This document shows, one piece after another, positions 1-6,113 of a stretch of 8,219 nucleotides of DNA. Location: contig JAKAGP010000055.1 of NCBI GenBank assembly GCA_021825785.1, positions 1 through 8,219 on the forward strand, written 5' to 3'. The notes below the pieces were generated by a model. It did not search any database and was not told where the DNA came from. It worked only from the letters and a program-made list of their open reading frames with translations. This stretch comes from Nitrospirota bacterium (GTDB taxonomy: Bacteria > Nitrospirota > Thermodesulfovibrionia > Thermodesulfovibrionales > JdFR-88). Numbering within the stretch: position 1 is the first letter of the stretch; the number at the start of each line of letters is the position of its first letter. A program made the translations under genes and the position numbers.

Positions 1-501
1 GTTGACCTCTTTCCTCAGGAGCGAGCTTACGGCCGCGGCCATGGCCAGGTAGGTCTTGCCGGTGCCGGCAGGCCCTATGCCAAATACCATATCGAAGTCC
101 CTGATGGACGCGATGTAGTCCCGCTGGGCCTCCGTCCTGGGGATCACAAGTCTTTTTCTTGAGGGGACTTCTATATTGCCGGTGAAGAGTTCCTTGATCG
201 AGGCGCCCCCCTGTCCCCCCTGGCCCCGCTGCCACCCGGCCGCGCTGGCGCTCACGGCCGCCCTTATGTCTTCGGCCCTGAGGACATGGCCCTGCCGGTT
301 TACAAGCCTCAGCTCCTCTATGAGCTGTCTGGCCTTCTGGACGGAGACGCCGTCGCCCCGGATGAATATCTGGTCGCCGCGGAAGCCTATGACTACTCCC
401 AGACCTTCCTCGATGAGCTTGAAGGCCGGCTGAAGCCCCTCCGTCACCAGCCCCAGTTCCTTATCTATATCGATTGTTATACGGGCGGTTACTGTTTCCA
501 A
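1..501 (-). CDS. phoH: PhoH-like ATPase, N-terminal part (runs off the left edge)
   Basis: This is the N-terminal 167 codons of a PhoH-family P-loop protein; these proteins are cytoplasmic ATPases linked to RNA metabolism, and the exact role is unsettled. The Walker A motif GPAGTGKT lies at residues 143-150, inside the family-typical VFGIGPAGTGKTYLA. Before it come a KH-like stretch (about residues 28-67, ending in IEELRLV) and a Gly/Gln-rich linker near residues 90-100. The gene follows queA by 42 nt and is presumably cotranscribed with it. The start is uncertain. The frame opens directly after the queA stop codon and has no ATG; TTG at 501-499 (then ETVTARITI) is the best in-frame choice but lacks a Shine-Dalgarno. 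An ATG at 514-512, preceded by GAGAG at 7 nt, is out of frame by one base, so a frameshift or sequence error is possible. The family call is firm and the start is not. Confidence 0.9.
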   Translation of the reverse strand, partial: METVTARITIDIDKELGLVTEGLQPAFKLIEEGLGVVIGFRGDQIFIRGDGVSVQKARQLIEELRLVNRQGHVLRAEDIRAAVSASAAGWQRGQGGQGGASIKELFTGNIEVPSRKRLVIPRTEAQRDYIASIRDFDMVFGIGPAGTGKTYLAMAAAVSSLLRKEVN

Positions 502-543
502 TGGGTTGCTGCATATGAATGCTCTCTCATCTTCCCAGAAGAT

Positions 544-1650
544 TTAAAAGCATTTCCTGCCATCTATTATAAGCATAGCATCCCCGTAGGAAAAAAATCT
601 ATAACCCAGCGAAACGGCCTCTTCATAGGCCCCAAGCAGAGCCTGCCTGCCCGCCAGGGCCGCCGCCAGCATGAGGGGGGTCGAGCGCGGCAGATGGAAG
701 TTGGTGACGAGCATGTCCACCGCGCCAAACCGGTAGCCGGGATGGATAAATATGTCCGTCGTGCCGGAAATCTTCCCGTTGCCGCCGGCGGCCAGCTCGC
801 ACCTGCCGGAAAAATACCCCTCTATCGCCCTTGTCGCCGTCGTGCCGACGGTGCAGAGCCTTCCGCCCGCTCTGCGGGTTTCATTTATCTCGTCTATGAG
901 CCCCCGGTCAAACTCGAAGTACTCCCTCTCCATCCGGTGCTCGCCGACCTGCCGGCATTTCACCGGCATGAACGTGCCTCTCCCCACATGAAGCGTAAGG
1001 CTTCTCACGAGCACCCCCTTCGACCGTATCGCTTCAAGAAGCTCACTGGTGAAGTGCAGCCCGGCAGTCGGAGCGGCAATGGAGCCAAAGACCCCGGAGG
1101 CCCGCCCGGCGGAGTCCTTCGCGGCGCTCCTGCAATAAACGGTCTGGTAACGCTCCCTGTCCGATTCGTCCGGCGTCCTTTTTATATAGGGAGGCAGCGG
1201 CATGGCGCCGCACCTTGAAAGGATTTCAAACAGGTCCCCGCTGAAGCGGAGCCTGGCCGCCCGGCAGCCCTCATGCCCGGGCAAAAACTCCCCCAGTTCC
1301 ATCTCCAGCTCGTCATTGATCCTCAATCTTCCCGAATACCTGCCCCTGTAAAGGACTTCCCAGAGCTCGCCCGCGGCCGTCCCGCCGCCTGCATTTTCAA
1401 TCCTCCTGACCAGCAGAACCTCAAGCCTGCCCCCGGTCTCCTTCCTGCCCGCCAGGCGCACAGGCAGCACCCGGGAGTCGTTTACAAGGAGCATATCGCC
1501 TTCCCGGAGATATTCCGGCAGGTCATGAAAGCGCCTGTGCTCCGGCCTGCCCCCGGCAAGCGCCATGAGCCTGGAGCCGTCCCTCCTGGGCGCGGGCCTC
1601 AGGGCTATCAGACCCTCCGGCAGGGGAAAGGAAAAATCATCTATGAGCAT
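544..1650 (-). CDS. queA: S-adenosylmethionine:tRNA ribosyltransferase-isomerase QueA
   Basis: QueA transfers and isomerises the ribosyl group of S-adenosylmethionine onto preQ1-modified tRNA, giving epoxyqueuosine at wobble position 34 (cytoplasmic). The 368-aa product matches the family along its full length. It starts with DDFSFPLPEGLIALRPAPRR (the family DF-LP-ELIAQ-P--RRD pattern), followed by GDMLLVNDSRVLPVRLAGRK, the central GSIAAPTAGLHFTSELLEAI, HVGRGTFMPV, and near the end DMLVTNFHLPRSTPLMLAAA and YRFFSYGDAMLI. The length is normal for the family (about 340-370 aa). The ATG at 1650 lies 31 nt after the SpoIID-domain gene, with only a weak G-rich ribosome-binding region, so translation probably depends on the operon. 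Together with queH upstream, this operon covers the last two steps of queuosine synthesis. The queA stop TAA is in the same frame as the following phoH-like reading frame. Confidence 0.98.
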   Translation of the reverse strand: MLIDDFSFPLPEGLIALRPAPRRDGSRLMALAGGRPEHRRFHDLPEYLREGDMLLVNDSRVLPVRLAGRKETGGRLEVLLVRRIENAGGGTAAGELWEVLYRGRYSGRLRINDELEMELGEFLPGHEGCRAARLRFSGDLFEILSRCGAMPLPPYIKRTPDESDRERYQTVYCRSAAKDSAGRASGVFGSIAAPTAGLHFTSELLEAIRSKGVLVRSLTLHVGRGTFMPVKCRQVGEHRMEREYFEFDRGLIDEINETRRAGGRLCTVGTTATRAIEGYFSGRCELAAGGNGKISGTTDIFIHPGYRFGAVDMLVTNFHLPRSTPLMLAAALAGRQALLGAYEEAVSLGYRFFSYGDAMLIIDGRKCF

Positions 1651-1681
1651 GCTTTACCCGGGGAAGACCCGCCGCCCGCCT

Positions 1682-2710
1682 TTATTTCCATACTGATAAT
1701 TCGGTGCCGGGATAAAAATAGGCCAGTATCTGCTGATAGGTCTCTCCATCCCGGGCCATCTCCAGGGCCGACCACTGGCAGAGCCCCACCCCGTGTCCAT
1801 AGCCCTTCCCCTCGAATTCCCAGAAACCGCCGCTGGGGCGGACCGTGAATTCGGTGCTGGGAAGGGCCTTCCACCCCAGAAGCTTTCTTGCGTCCCCGGC
1901 CTTCAGGGTGAAGACGCCCTTGGTCCCGTCTATCTCCAGGTCCGCCACCCTGCCCGTGCAGGTGTAGGATTTTATCTTTATGTCATTTATTGCGCCGGTG
2001 TCGATGCCCCCGGCTTTGAGCGCCGCTTCGATCCTGGCGGCTGGAAACCTCCTGGCCCATGACGAATACGGGGAGAGCCCGCAGTCTACCTTGACCGGCT
2101 TCAGATATGGGATATGCCTGCCGAAGACCGCGTAGGGGTCTTCCGTCTCGCCGCAGGATGTGGAATGGAAAAAAGCCTCTATGGGCTGCCCGTTATAGAC
2201 CAGTATCTGTCCCCTGGTGTCATCCACCGCCTCGCTGACATCCTTGTTGTCCCCGACGTCGCCCCCGTAGACCTGGTCCAGCACGGAGGAAGTGAGGTCG
2301 TACTTCATCTGCTCCGAATGGATCAGCTTGTTTACCGCATAGGTCCGGGAGATCACGGCCTGCGCCTTCAGGGCCTCCAGGGCCCAGTCCTTTCCGGTCT
2401 CGGACTTCACAACGCTTTTCACATAGTCTTCGAGATCAACCTTGTCTATCAGGTAAAGCCCGCCAGAGCCCCTCCAGACCTCAATCTGCCCGCTGTAGGG
2501 CTTGTCCCCAAGCAGGAGCCTGCCCGCCGTAGTGTCCAGCAGCGATATCTTCTCCCCCGCGGCCGGTATCTGGTTGAACTCCCCGTCCAGCAGCAGCACC
2601 CTTACGTCCTGAGCGCGGGCAGCCCCCGAAAGAAAAAAAAGAAGCAGGGGAAAAAGCAAAAATGAAAATGAAAAAACCCGGATGCATCTTGAAATGGACC
2701 GCACCGTCAT
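1682..2710 (-). CDS. SpoIID/LytB-domain secreted protein, probable peptidoglycan-acting
   Basis: 342-aa exported protein with a SpoIID domain. Residues 10-33 form a hydrophobic signal peptide ending ARA, so cleavage is likely before QDV. The SpoIID core contains LEDYVKSVVKSETG; E104 aligns with the catalytic Glu known in SpoIID lytic transglycosylases, which cleave denuded glycan strands. It is followed by LEALKAQAVISRTYA, then FFHSTSCGETED (the Cys/His-containing segment of the family), and the C-terminal GYGHGVGLCQWSA (303 onward) and YFYPGTEL. In bacteria that do not sporulate, such proteins are thought to act in wall remodelling, and nothing here implies sporulation. The ATG at 2710 overlaps the DUF2905 stop in an ATGA and has GAGGAGG just upstream. 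GTG at 2704 would have better Shine-Dalgarno spacing and is an alternative start. The frame stays open upstream into the DUF2905 gene, but that stretch is not SpoIID-like. Confidence 0.93.
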   Translation of the reverse strand: MTVRSISRCIRVFSFSFLLFPLLLFFLSGAARAQDVRVLLLDGEFNQIPAAGEKISLLDTTAGRLLLGDKPYSGQIEVWRGSGGLYLIDKVDLEDYVKSVVKSETGKDWALEALKAQAVISRTYAVNKLIHSEQMKYDLTSSVLDQVYGGDVGDNKDVSEAVDDTRGQILVYNGQPIEAFFHSTSCGETEDPYAVFGRHIPYLKPVKVDCGLSPYSSWARRFPAARIEAALKAGGIDTGAINDIKIKSYTCTGRVADLEIDGTKGVFTLKAGDARKLLGWKALPSTEFTVRPSGGFWEFEGKGYGHGVGLCQWSALEMARDGETYQQILAYFYPGTELSVWK

Positions 2711-2955
2711 CTCCTCCTCAGGATCATCAATATGATGGTGAGAATGATGCTCAATAGTATGCTTGTGGCCAGAGGGAAATAAAAAGTGAAATTCTTTTTC
2801 CTTATCAGGATGTCGCCGGGCAGCCTGCCGATCCATCTGAAAGGCGCTCCTGGCAGCCTGCCCGCGAATATCAGCAAAGCCCCGATCAGGGCCAGCGCCA
2901 CCCCCGCGAAGACCAGTAATTTTCCAATCTGCTGAAGCCCGCCCATTGCGCTCAC
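2707..2955 (-). CDS. DUF2905 family small membrane protein
   Basis: 82-aa protein with two hydrophobic segments: residues about 10-32 (IGKLLVFAGVALALIGALLI) and about 58-78 (FYFPLATSILLSIILTIILM). Between them is the DUF2905 signature RLPGDILIRKKNFTFYFPL, ending in a positive tail RRR. The function of the family is unknown; it is an inner-membrane protein often found in housekeeping operons. The start is GTG at 2955, which forms a GTGA overlap with the queH stop, and the stop forms an ATGA overlap with the SpoIID-domain gene. These overlaps imply translational coupling of the three genes. An alternative ATG lies three codons downstream (2946). The family assignment is confident, and the role is not known. 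Confidence 0.92.
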   Translation of the reverse strand: MSAMGGLQQIGKLLVFAGVALALIGALLIFAGRLPGAPFRWIGRLPGDILIRKKNFTFYFPLATSILLSIILTIILMILRRR

Positions 2956-3524
2956 CGCCCATTCAAAAGGGCGGCAGGGCCGCCCTTCCCCATGAAACGC
3001 TCCATCTCCGAAAAGATGCAGCCGCAGTACTTCTGCCTGTAGAACCCGAGCTGCCTTGAAAGCCTCTGCCCTTCCCTGAAACCCGCTCTCCAGTCCTCGA
3101 AATGGAAGGGGATATTATAAAGAGATTCGACCTCGGCCGCCTCGGCCGTTATTATATCAAACTTCTGGTAGGGGCTAAAAAGAAGCGTGGTGGAAAATGC
3201 GTCCGCCTTCATCCTTTTCGCCGTCTCCGCCGTCTCATGGAGCCTCATGCGGTAGCATTGCCGGCAGCGGACGCCCTCCGCCCTTTCGCCTTCCCCTCCC
3301 GTGCGGGCCAGAAAATCCATGAGGCCGTAGTGGTCGCGGTAGGAGATCTCCACCTTCCAGAGTTTTTCAAGCTCCCTTACGGCCTCAAGCCTCTTCAGAT
3401 ATTCCTGGGCGGGGTGTATGTTCGGGTTATACCAGAGGGCTTTCACCTGGAACCCCTTTTCACCCAATTCCCGCAACGGGTAGACGGCGCAGTTGGCGCA
3501 GCAGACGTGGAGGAGGATTTTCAT
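2952..3524 (-). CDS. queH: Epoxyqueuosine reductase QueH
   Basis: QueH (formerly DUF208) reduces epoxyqueuosine in tRNA to queuosine and is the non-homologous alternative to cobalamin-dependent QueG. The 190-aa protein shows all the family Cys motifs: HVCCANC (C8, C9, C12), VRCRQCYRMRL (C87, C90) and YRQKYCGC (C167, C169), which hold iron-sulfur/metal centres in the family. NPNIHPAQEYLKR (33 onward) and STTLLFSPYQ are also typical. The first motif reads CCANC where many homologues have CCAPC. It is the first gene of the housekeeping operon and overlaps the DUF2905 start by 4 nt. No clear Shine-Dalgarno precedes ATG 3524. It pairs functionally with queA two genes downstream. Confidence 0.96.
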   Translation of the reverse strand: MKILLHVCCANCAVYPLRELGEKGFQVKALWYNPNIHPAQEYLKRLEAVRELEKLWKVEISYRDHYGLMDFLARTGGEGERAEGVRCRQCYRMRLHETAETAKRMKADAFSTTLLFSPYQKFDIITAEAAEVESLYNIPFHFEDWRAGFREGQRLSRQLGFYRQKYCGCIFSEMERFMGKGGPAALLNGR

Positions 3525-3586
3525 AGGTGATATTGGTCATAGTTCCGGCCAGGCGCTTGAAATCGTCTCCGGCCATGACCTTGCGC

Positions 3587-3614
3587 GTTATAAAATACCC
3601 GAGAAAACATTCAC
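3587..3614 (-). promoter_or_regulatory. Candidate promoter for the queH-phoH operon
   Basis: In the 86-nt gap before queH, the minus strand carries TATAAC (3592-3587; five of six bases of the -10 consensus), with GTGAAT 16 nt upstream (3614-3609) as a poor -35. Transcription would begin near 3580, giving a leader of about 55 nt. It sits where the accessory block meets the housekeeping block, where an independent promoter would be expected. The -35 match is weak, so this is only a candidate. Confidence 0.25.
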
Positions 3615-3793
3615 CTTTTCCTTTTGCTCTTTTCCTTCCATGGGTATTTCTTGACCACATGTCCATTTTCGTAAACGATTAAGGGAGTGCGTGTCTCCTC
3701 GGCGATCTTCCTTGCCCTGGCAGCGGCCCGCCTCAGCGCGACGCCAACTTTCGCCAGATCAGGGTCTTTTATCTCTTTTTCAGCCTTGGTCAT
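3611..3793 (-). CDS. 60-aa small protein coupled to a zeta-type kinase (putative antitoxin), copy 1
   Basis: Small basic protein. Residues 1-35 are rich in Ala, Lys, Arg and Glu and look helical (KVGVALRRAAARARKIAEET); then comes TPLIVYENGHVVKKYPW, which reads like two short beta strands, and a Lys/Arg tail. I do not recognise a named family. Its ATG overlaps the stop of the zeta-type kinase in an ATGA, and AAAGGAG lies 7 nt upstream inside the kinase gene, so the two are translationally coupled. A 59-aa paralogue is encoded at 6600-6779, without an intact kinase. Its size, coupling and retention suggest an antitoxin or inhibitor for the kinase, in toxin-first order. That function is inferred from context only. 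Confidence 0.8.
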   Translation of the reverse strand: MTKAEKEIKDPDLAKVGVALRRAAARARKIAEETRTPLIVYENGHVVKKYPWKEKSKRKR

Positions 3794-3810
3794 TTATTTT
3801 CTCCTTTATC
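3635..3810. repeat. Direct repeat A, copy 1 (176 nt)
   Basis: This covers nearly all of the 60-aa gene plus the last codons of the zeta-type kinase. It aligns without gaps to 6621-6796, in the same orientation, with about 21 mismatches by hand count (about 88% identity). Beyond 3810 the two copies diverge abruptly. Confidence 0.92.
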
Positions 3811-4314
3811 GAGAATTCTTGGCCTTGGGCCCGAATTATCATAGAGAACCCAGGCATTCACCAATTGTTTATAAAGATGCTGAAAATTGTTCCAGCCTTT
3901 TTCATATCTGCGTCTGATAGTATGCTCAGGCACGCTATGGCCGCCCTGCCGCACACGATTCTTAACTCTTTCAATCGCGGCTGCAACATCGGGGAGATAA
4001 AGAAAAATTAATTTAACTTCATGTCCTATTGTACGCCATTCAGGAATGAGGTGAGCATACGTCTTTCCGCTCAAAGTGGTTTCAAATGCAAAATTCTCGC
4101 CACTCGCCGCATGCCTTTTGATCTCTTCCATCATGAGCCTGCCGGCATGGAAAGAGGCGATCTCGGGTTTGAATGGAGAAATGCCCGCCGCAATCAGATC
4201 AGCATTCACAAAGATGGGGCAGCCGGCTTCCTTCGGTAGAAATTCCCGCGCAAAGGTCGTCTTTCCCGCCCCATTCGGCCCGGCGATAATGACTATTTTC
4301 ATGTTTTTATTCAT
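3790..4314 (-). CDS. Zeta-toxin-like P-loop kinase (COG4185 type)
   Basis: 174-aa kinase-fold ATPase related to zeta toxins. The Walker A motif GPNGAGKTT lies at residues 12-20 (K18). VNADLI follows (D39 is in the position of the zeta catalytic Asp), then FETTLSG (77-83), the family's substrate-side motif, then a lid-like RVKNRVRQGGHSVPEHTIRRRY with several Arg. Classical zeta toxins phosphorylate UDP-N-acetylglucosamine; these short homologues may use another substrate, so the target is unknown. The start is ATG 4314, 4 nt after the ATPase stop; ATG 4302 (MKIVII) is an alternative, and neither has a strong Shine-Dalgarno. The gene ends in an ATGA overlap with the 60-aa gene. A truncated second copy of its 5' end lies at 5854-6015. 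Confidence 0.9.
   Translation of the reverse strand: MNKNMKIVIIAGPNGAGKTTFAREFLPKEAGCPIFVNADLIAAGISPFKPEIASFHAGRLMMEEIKRHAASGENFAFETTLSGKTYAHLIPEWRTIGHEVKLIFLYLPDVAAAIERVKNRVRQGGHSVPEHTIRRRYEKGWNNFQHLYKQLVNAWVLYDNSGPRPRILDKGENK
4238..4306. repeat. Direct repeat B, copy 1 (69 nt, identical)
   Basis: This spans the Walker A-encoding 5' part of the intact zeta-type kinase gene. It is identical, base for base, to 5939-6007 in the same orientation. The upstream flank is unrelated; the downstream coding flank is similar but diverged for about 30 nt more. Confidence 0.95.
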
Positions 4315-4318
4315 AATC

Positions 4319-5749
4319 TCAATTTGTTAACAAGAAATAGCGCAATGGAAGATGAAGAAGATTTTCAGTAAAATGGCACTCCCGCCCCCGCGTTATGACT
4401 ACACCGAAATCGAGCTTATACTTTTTCATGAAATGCTTGAGCCCGGCAGCCCTGTCATCAGATTTTCGGTGCTTTACTTCAACAGGCAGATATAGGCTTC
4501 CACCATAAGTAATCACAAAATCGACCTCATTTTTCTTTTCCCGATAATAAGCGACCTCAATTACTTCCGGCCACTTACAAACTTCATGAGCAACGAGATT
4601 TTCAGCATACATGCCCATCATAACCGGATTTTTTGTAAAATCCTCCCATGTCTTAAGTACTGCATTCCTGAGCGCCAAATCCACAGGATAGCATTTGATA
4701 TTTCCCTGGCGCACTCTTAAAGGCTGATGGCTGAATTTCTGAATGCGAATGATCAAATCCGTCATAATTAACCGGGGCAGATTTTCTTCGACAATGCGAC
4801 GCTCAACGCCGATTTGTTTTGCCAAAGTCGCCATATTGATTTCCGCACCAGGATGCGCCAGGAGATAGACAAAAAATCTCAGAACGTTTTCCGGTTTTCG
4901 ATACTGGGTGAGAGTCATAAGGTCCTCATACAAGACCTTTCTCACCTGTTGCTCCATCAAATATTCTATCTTGCGCACAGGATCGGCCAATGGCCAAACC
5001 TCTGGAAAGCCACCCTCTCGACAATAAGTGATAATGGCCTCTCGAATATCGCCTTCAAAAGACGCGAGTTCAAATTCGAGCTGTTTTATGGAGCCGATGA
5101 CATCTTGCCAGTTGCCTTCCATTAAGAATTGACGAAGTCCGAAGTGCCCACCAACAATTGATGAAAACTGCGGGCTGCTGCGCAGACGATAAAAACAGTA
5201 TTCCCGAAAGCTGAAGGGCAAAAGATGGCGGTCCTTGATTCTGCCTAACAGACTTTCCTGACTTTGCCTGAAGATAGCAGACGATGCCGATCCGGATATG
5301 ATAAAACGGACTGGAAACTTCAGATCATAATATCTCTTAAGAAACAATTCCCATTTTGGCAACCGCTGAATTTCATCCAGGAAGAAATACTTTAGCGTCC
5401 TATCCTTAGAATCAACTTTCATTTTTTCGATCAATTTATCGAAAATAACCCGTTGCAAATCTTCTGATCCAAAAACTTCCGGGTCATCAAAAGAAAAATA
5501 AAGGATACGTGAAGCGGCGATATCCCGCTTATCCAACAGATGACAAATAGTCTGCCTTAGAGCGGTCGTTTTGCCGACCCGGCGCGGTCCGGTTATGGAT
5601 ATAATTTGGGGTAGTTCATCGATATCGGAGATCAGTTCGCGGACAACAGGTCGTTTGTAATCAGGCAGGTCTTCTCTCCAATGTCCCTGGCGGTCGTCCC
5701 ACCAAGGGTTATAAAGTTTAAGCAAATTATCAAGATTTCTATCCGGCAT
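4319..5749 (-). CDS. AAA ATPase with DUF4143-type C-terminal domain
   Basis: 476-aa ATPase of the AAA_14/DUF4143 group, a large family of poorly understood function common in variable genomic regions. NPWW near residue 14 is typical of one N-terminal subgroup. The Walker A motif GPRRVGKTT lies at 54-62, Walker B YFFLDEIQ at 121-128 and a sensor-like RFIISGSAS at 148 onward. The middle region (about 260-350) has a winged-helix-like segment, LAKQIGVERRIVEENLPRLI. The C-terminus carries NEVDFVI (407 onward) and LPVEVK (421-426), a PD-(D/E)XK-like arrangement (D410, E424, K426) seen in DUF4143; whether it cuts DNA is unknown. No Shine-Dalgarno precedes ATG 5749. Its stop is 4 nt before the zeta-type kinase, so they are probably cotranscribed. 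The gene is visibly AT-rich compared with the queA operon, suggesting transfer. Confidence 0.92.
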   Translation of the reverse strand: MPDRNLDNLLKLYNPWWDDRQGHWREDLPDYKRPVVRELISDIDELPQIISITGPRRVGKTTALRQTICHLLDKRDIAASRILYFSFDDPEVFGSEDLQRVIFDKLIEKMKVDSKDRTLKYFFLDEIQRLPKWELFLKRYYDLKFPVRFIISGSASSAIFRQSQESLLGRIKDRHLLPFSFREYCFYRLRSSPQFSSIVGGHFGLRQFLMEGNWQDVIGSIKQLEFELASFEGDIREAIITYCREGGFPEVWPLADPVRKIEYLMEQQVRKVLYEDLMTLTQYRKPENVLRFFVYLLAHPGAEINMATLAKQIGVERRIVEENLPRLIMTDLIIRIQKFSHQPLRVRQGNIKCYPVDLALRNAVLKTWEDFTKNPVMMGMYAENLVAHEVCKWPEVIEVAYYREKKNEVDFVITYGGSLYLPVEVKHRKSDDRAAGLKHFMKKYKLDFGVVITRGRECHFTENLLHLPLRYFLLTN

Positions 5750-5792
5750 AGCTAAGTTTACGTTTTAAAAGGATATTTTAATTGTTGGCAAA

Positions 5793-5821
5793 TTATGTGC
5801 CTTATAGTGCTCATATTGTGC
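5793..5821. promoter_or_regulatory. Three phased direct repeats (TAT-N-GTGC type), possible operator
   Basis: On the plus strand TTATGTGC (5793-5800), TTATAGTGC (5802-5810) and ATATTGTGC (5813-5821) follow each other with their GTGC ends at 5800, 5810 and 5821, a spacing of 10 and 11 bp, so they fall on one face of the helix. They lie 44-72 nt upstream of the ATPase start. They could be binding sites for an autoregulator, but no protein is shown to bind them. Confidence 0.4.
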
Positions 5822-5849
5822 ATATATCGTTTTTCTCTTTATAGTTCAA
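5821..5849 (-). promoter_or_regulatory. Candidate promoter for the ATPase-kinase-small protein genes
   Basis: The minus strand has TTGAAC (5849-5844), a 17-nt spacer and TATATG (5826-5821), partial matches to -35 and -10. Transcription would start near 5815, inside the phased GTGC repeats, which would suit repression. A weaker second option is TTGCCA (5791-5786) with TTAAAA (5768-5763), which would give an almost leaderless ATPase message. Both are consensus matches only, in AT-rich sequence. Confidence 0.25.
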
Positions 5850-5853
5850 TGTG

Positions 5854-6015
5854 TTAAGAGTGTTCAATTATTTCTTCCTTCCACAATCTCAATCTCCTGG
5901 CCGTGTTTACAACGGCAGGGCGGCCGGCCTCCGTTGGAAGAAATTCCCGCGCAAAGGTCGTCTTTCCCGCCCCATTCGGCCCGGCGATAATGACTATTTT
6001 CATGTTTCTTTCCAT
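5854..6015 (-). pseudogene. Truncated 5' fragment of a zeta-type kinase gene
   Basis: Reading frame of 53 codons beginning MERNMKIVIIAGPNGAGKTT (Walker A intact), followed by FAREFLPTEAGRPAVVN. It parallels the intact kinase (FAREFLPKEAGCPIFVN) up to about residue 37. After that it departs into an unrelated tail, TARRLRLWKEEIIEHS, and stops at 5854. All downstream kinase motifs (catalytic Asp region, FETTLSG, Arg-rich lid) are missing, so it cannot be an active kinase. It sits between the RelE/ParE toxin gene and the ATPase gene. It is a relic of a duplicated or disrupted kinase gene; expression of a short P-loop peptide cannot be excluded but is unlikely to matter. Confidence 0.88.
5939..6007. 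repeat. Direct repeat B, copy 2 (69 nt, identical)
   Basis: Identical to 4238-4306 and in the same orientation. The two copies are offset by 1701 nt and flank the ATPase gene. Recombination between them would remove the ATPase gene and its control region and leave one intact kinase gene directly after the RelE/ParE toxin. Confidence 0.95.
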
Positions 6016-6039
6016 CCACGTGGCCCATTTTTTAATTTA

Positions 6040-6060
6040 AATAGAACCGTCCCCTATTCT
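6040..6060. repeat. Possible REP-like sequence
   Basis: The plus strand reads AATAGAACCGTCCCCTATT from 6040 to 6058, a short imperfect palindrome with AATAG at one end and its complement CTATT at the other. On the minus strand this is GGGGACGGTTCTATT, which I associate from memory with interspersed repeats in many environmental bacteria. Only one copy is in this window, so repetition cannot be shown here. The rest of the gap (6016-6113) holds nothing recognisable. Confidence 0.3.
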
Positions 6061-6113
6061 CCTCATTCAATATTTTTCTCCATTTTATCTCCAGTTGGAT
6101 TTCATCAAGCTTT

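Noticed and set aside
286..1218. Long plus-strand reading frame of 310 codons opposite queA and phoH
   Set aside because: It lies antisense to clearly recognised queA and phoH-like sequence, has no recognisable motifs, and is explained by high GC in the opposite strand.
1273..2665. Plus-strand frames at 1273-1848, 1793-2062 and 2114-2665
   Set aside because: All are antisense to the queA and SpoIID-domain genes, Pro/Arg/Gly-rich and without family features.
2711..2962. N-terminal extension of the SpoIID-domain protein up to 2962
   Set aside because: It would overlap the whole DUF2905 gene; the signal peptide and ribosome-binding site place the start at 2710 (or 2704).
3460..3666. 68-codon minus-strand frame between the small gene and queH
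   Set aside because: It overlaps the ends of both recognised genes in another frame and shows no motif; the 86-nt gap is better read as a leader or promoter region.
5854..5890. Possible match between the relic tail (ATTGAGATT) and the sequence before the intact kinase ATG as a recombination junction
   Set aside because: The shared 9-10 bases are AT-rich and could easily arise by chance.
6016..6023. CCACGTGG palindrome just upstream of the kinase relic
   Set aside because: It is an 8-bp perfect palindrome, but single, short and beside a decayed gene; not enough to call an operator.
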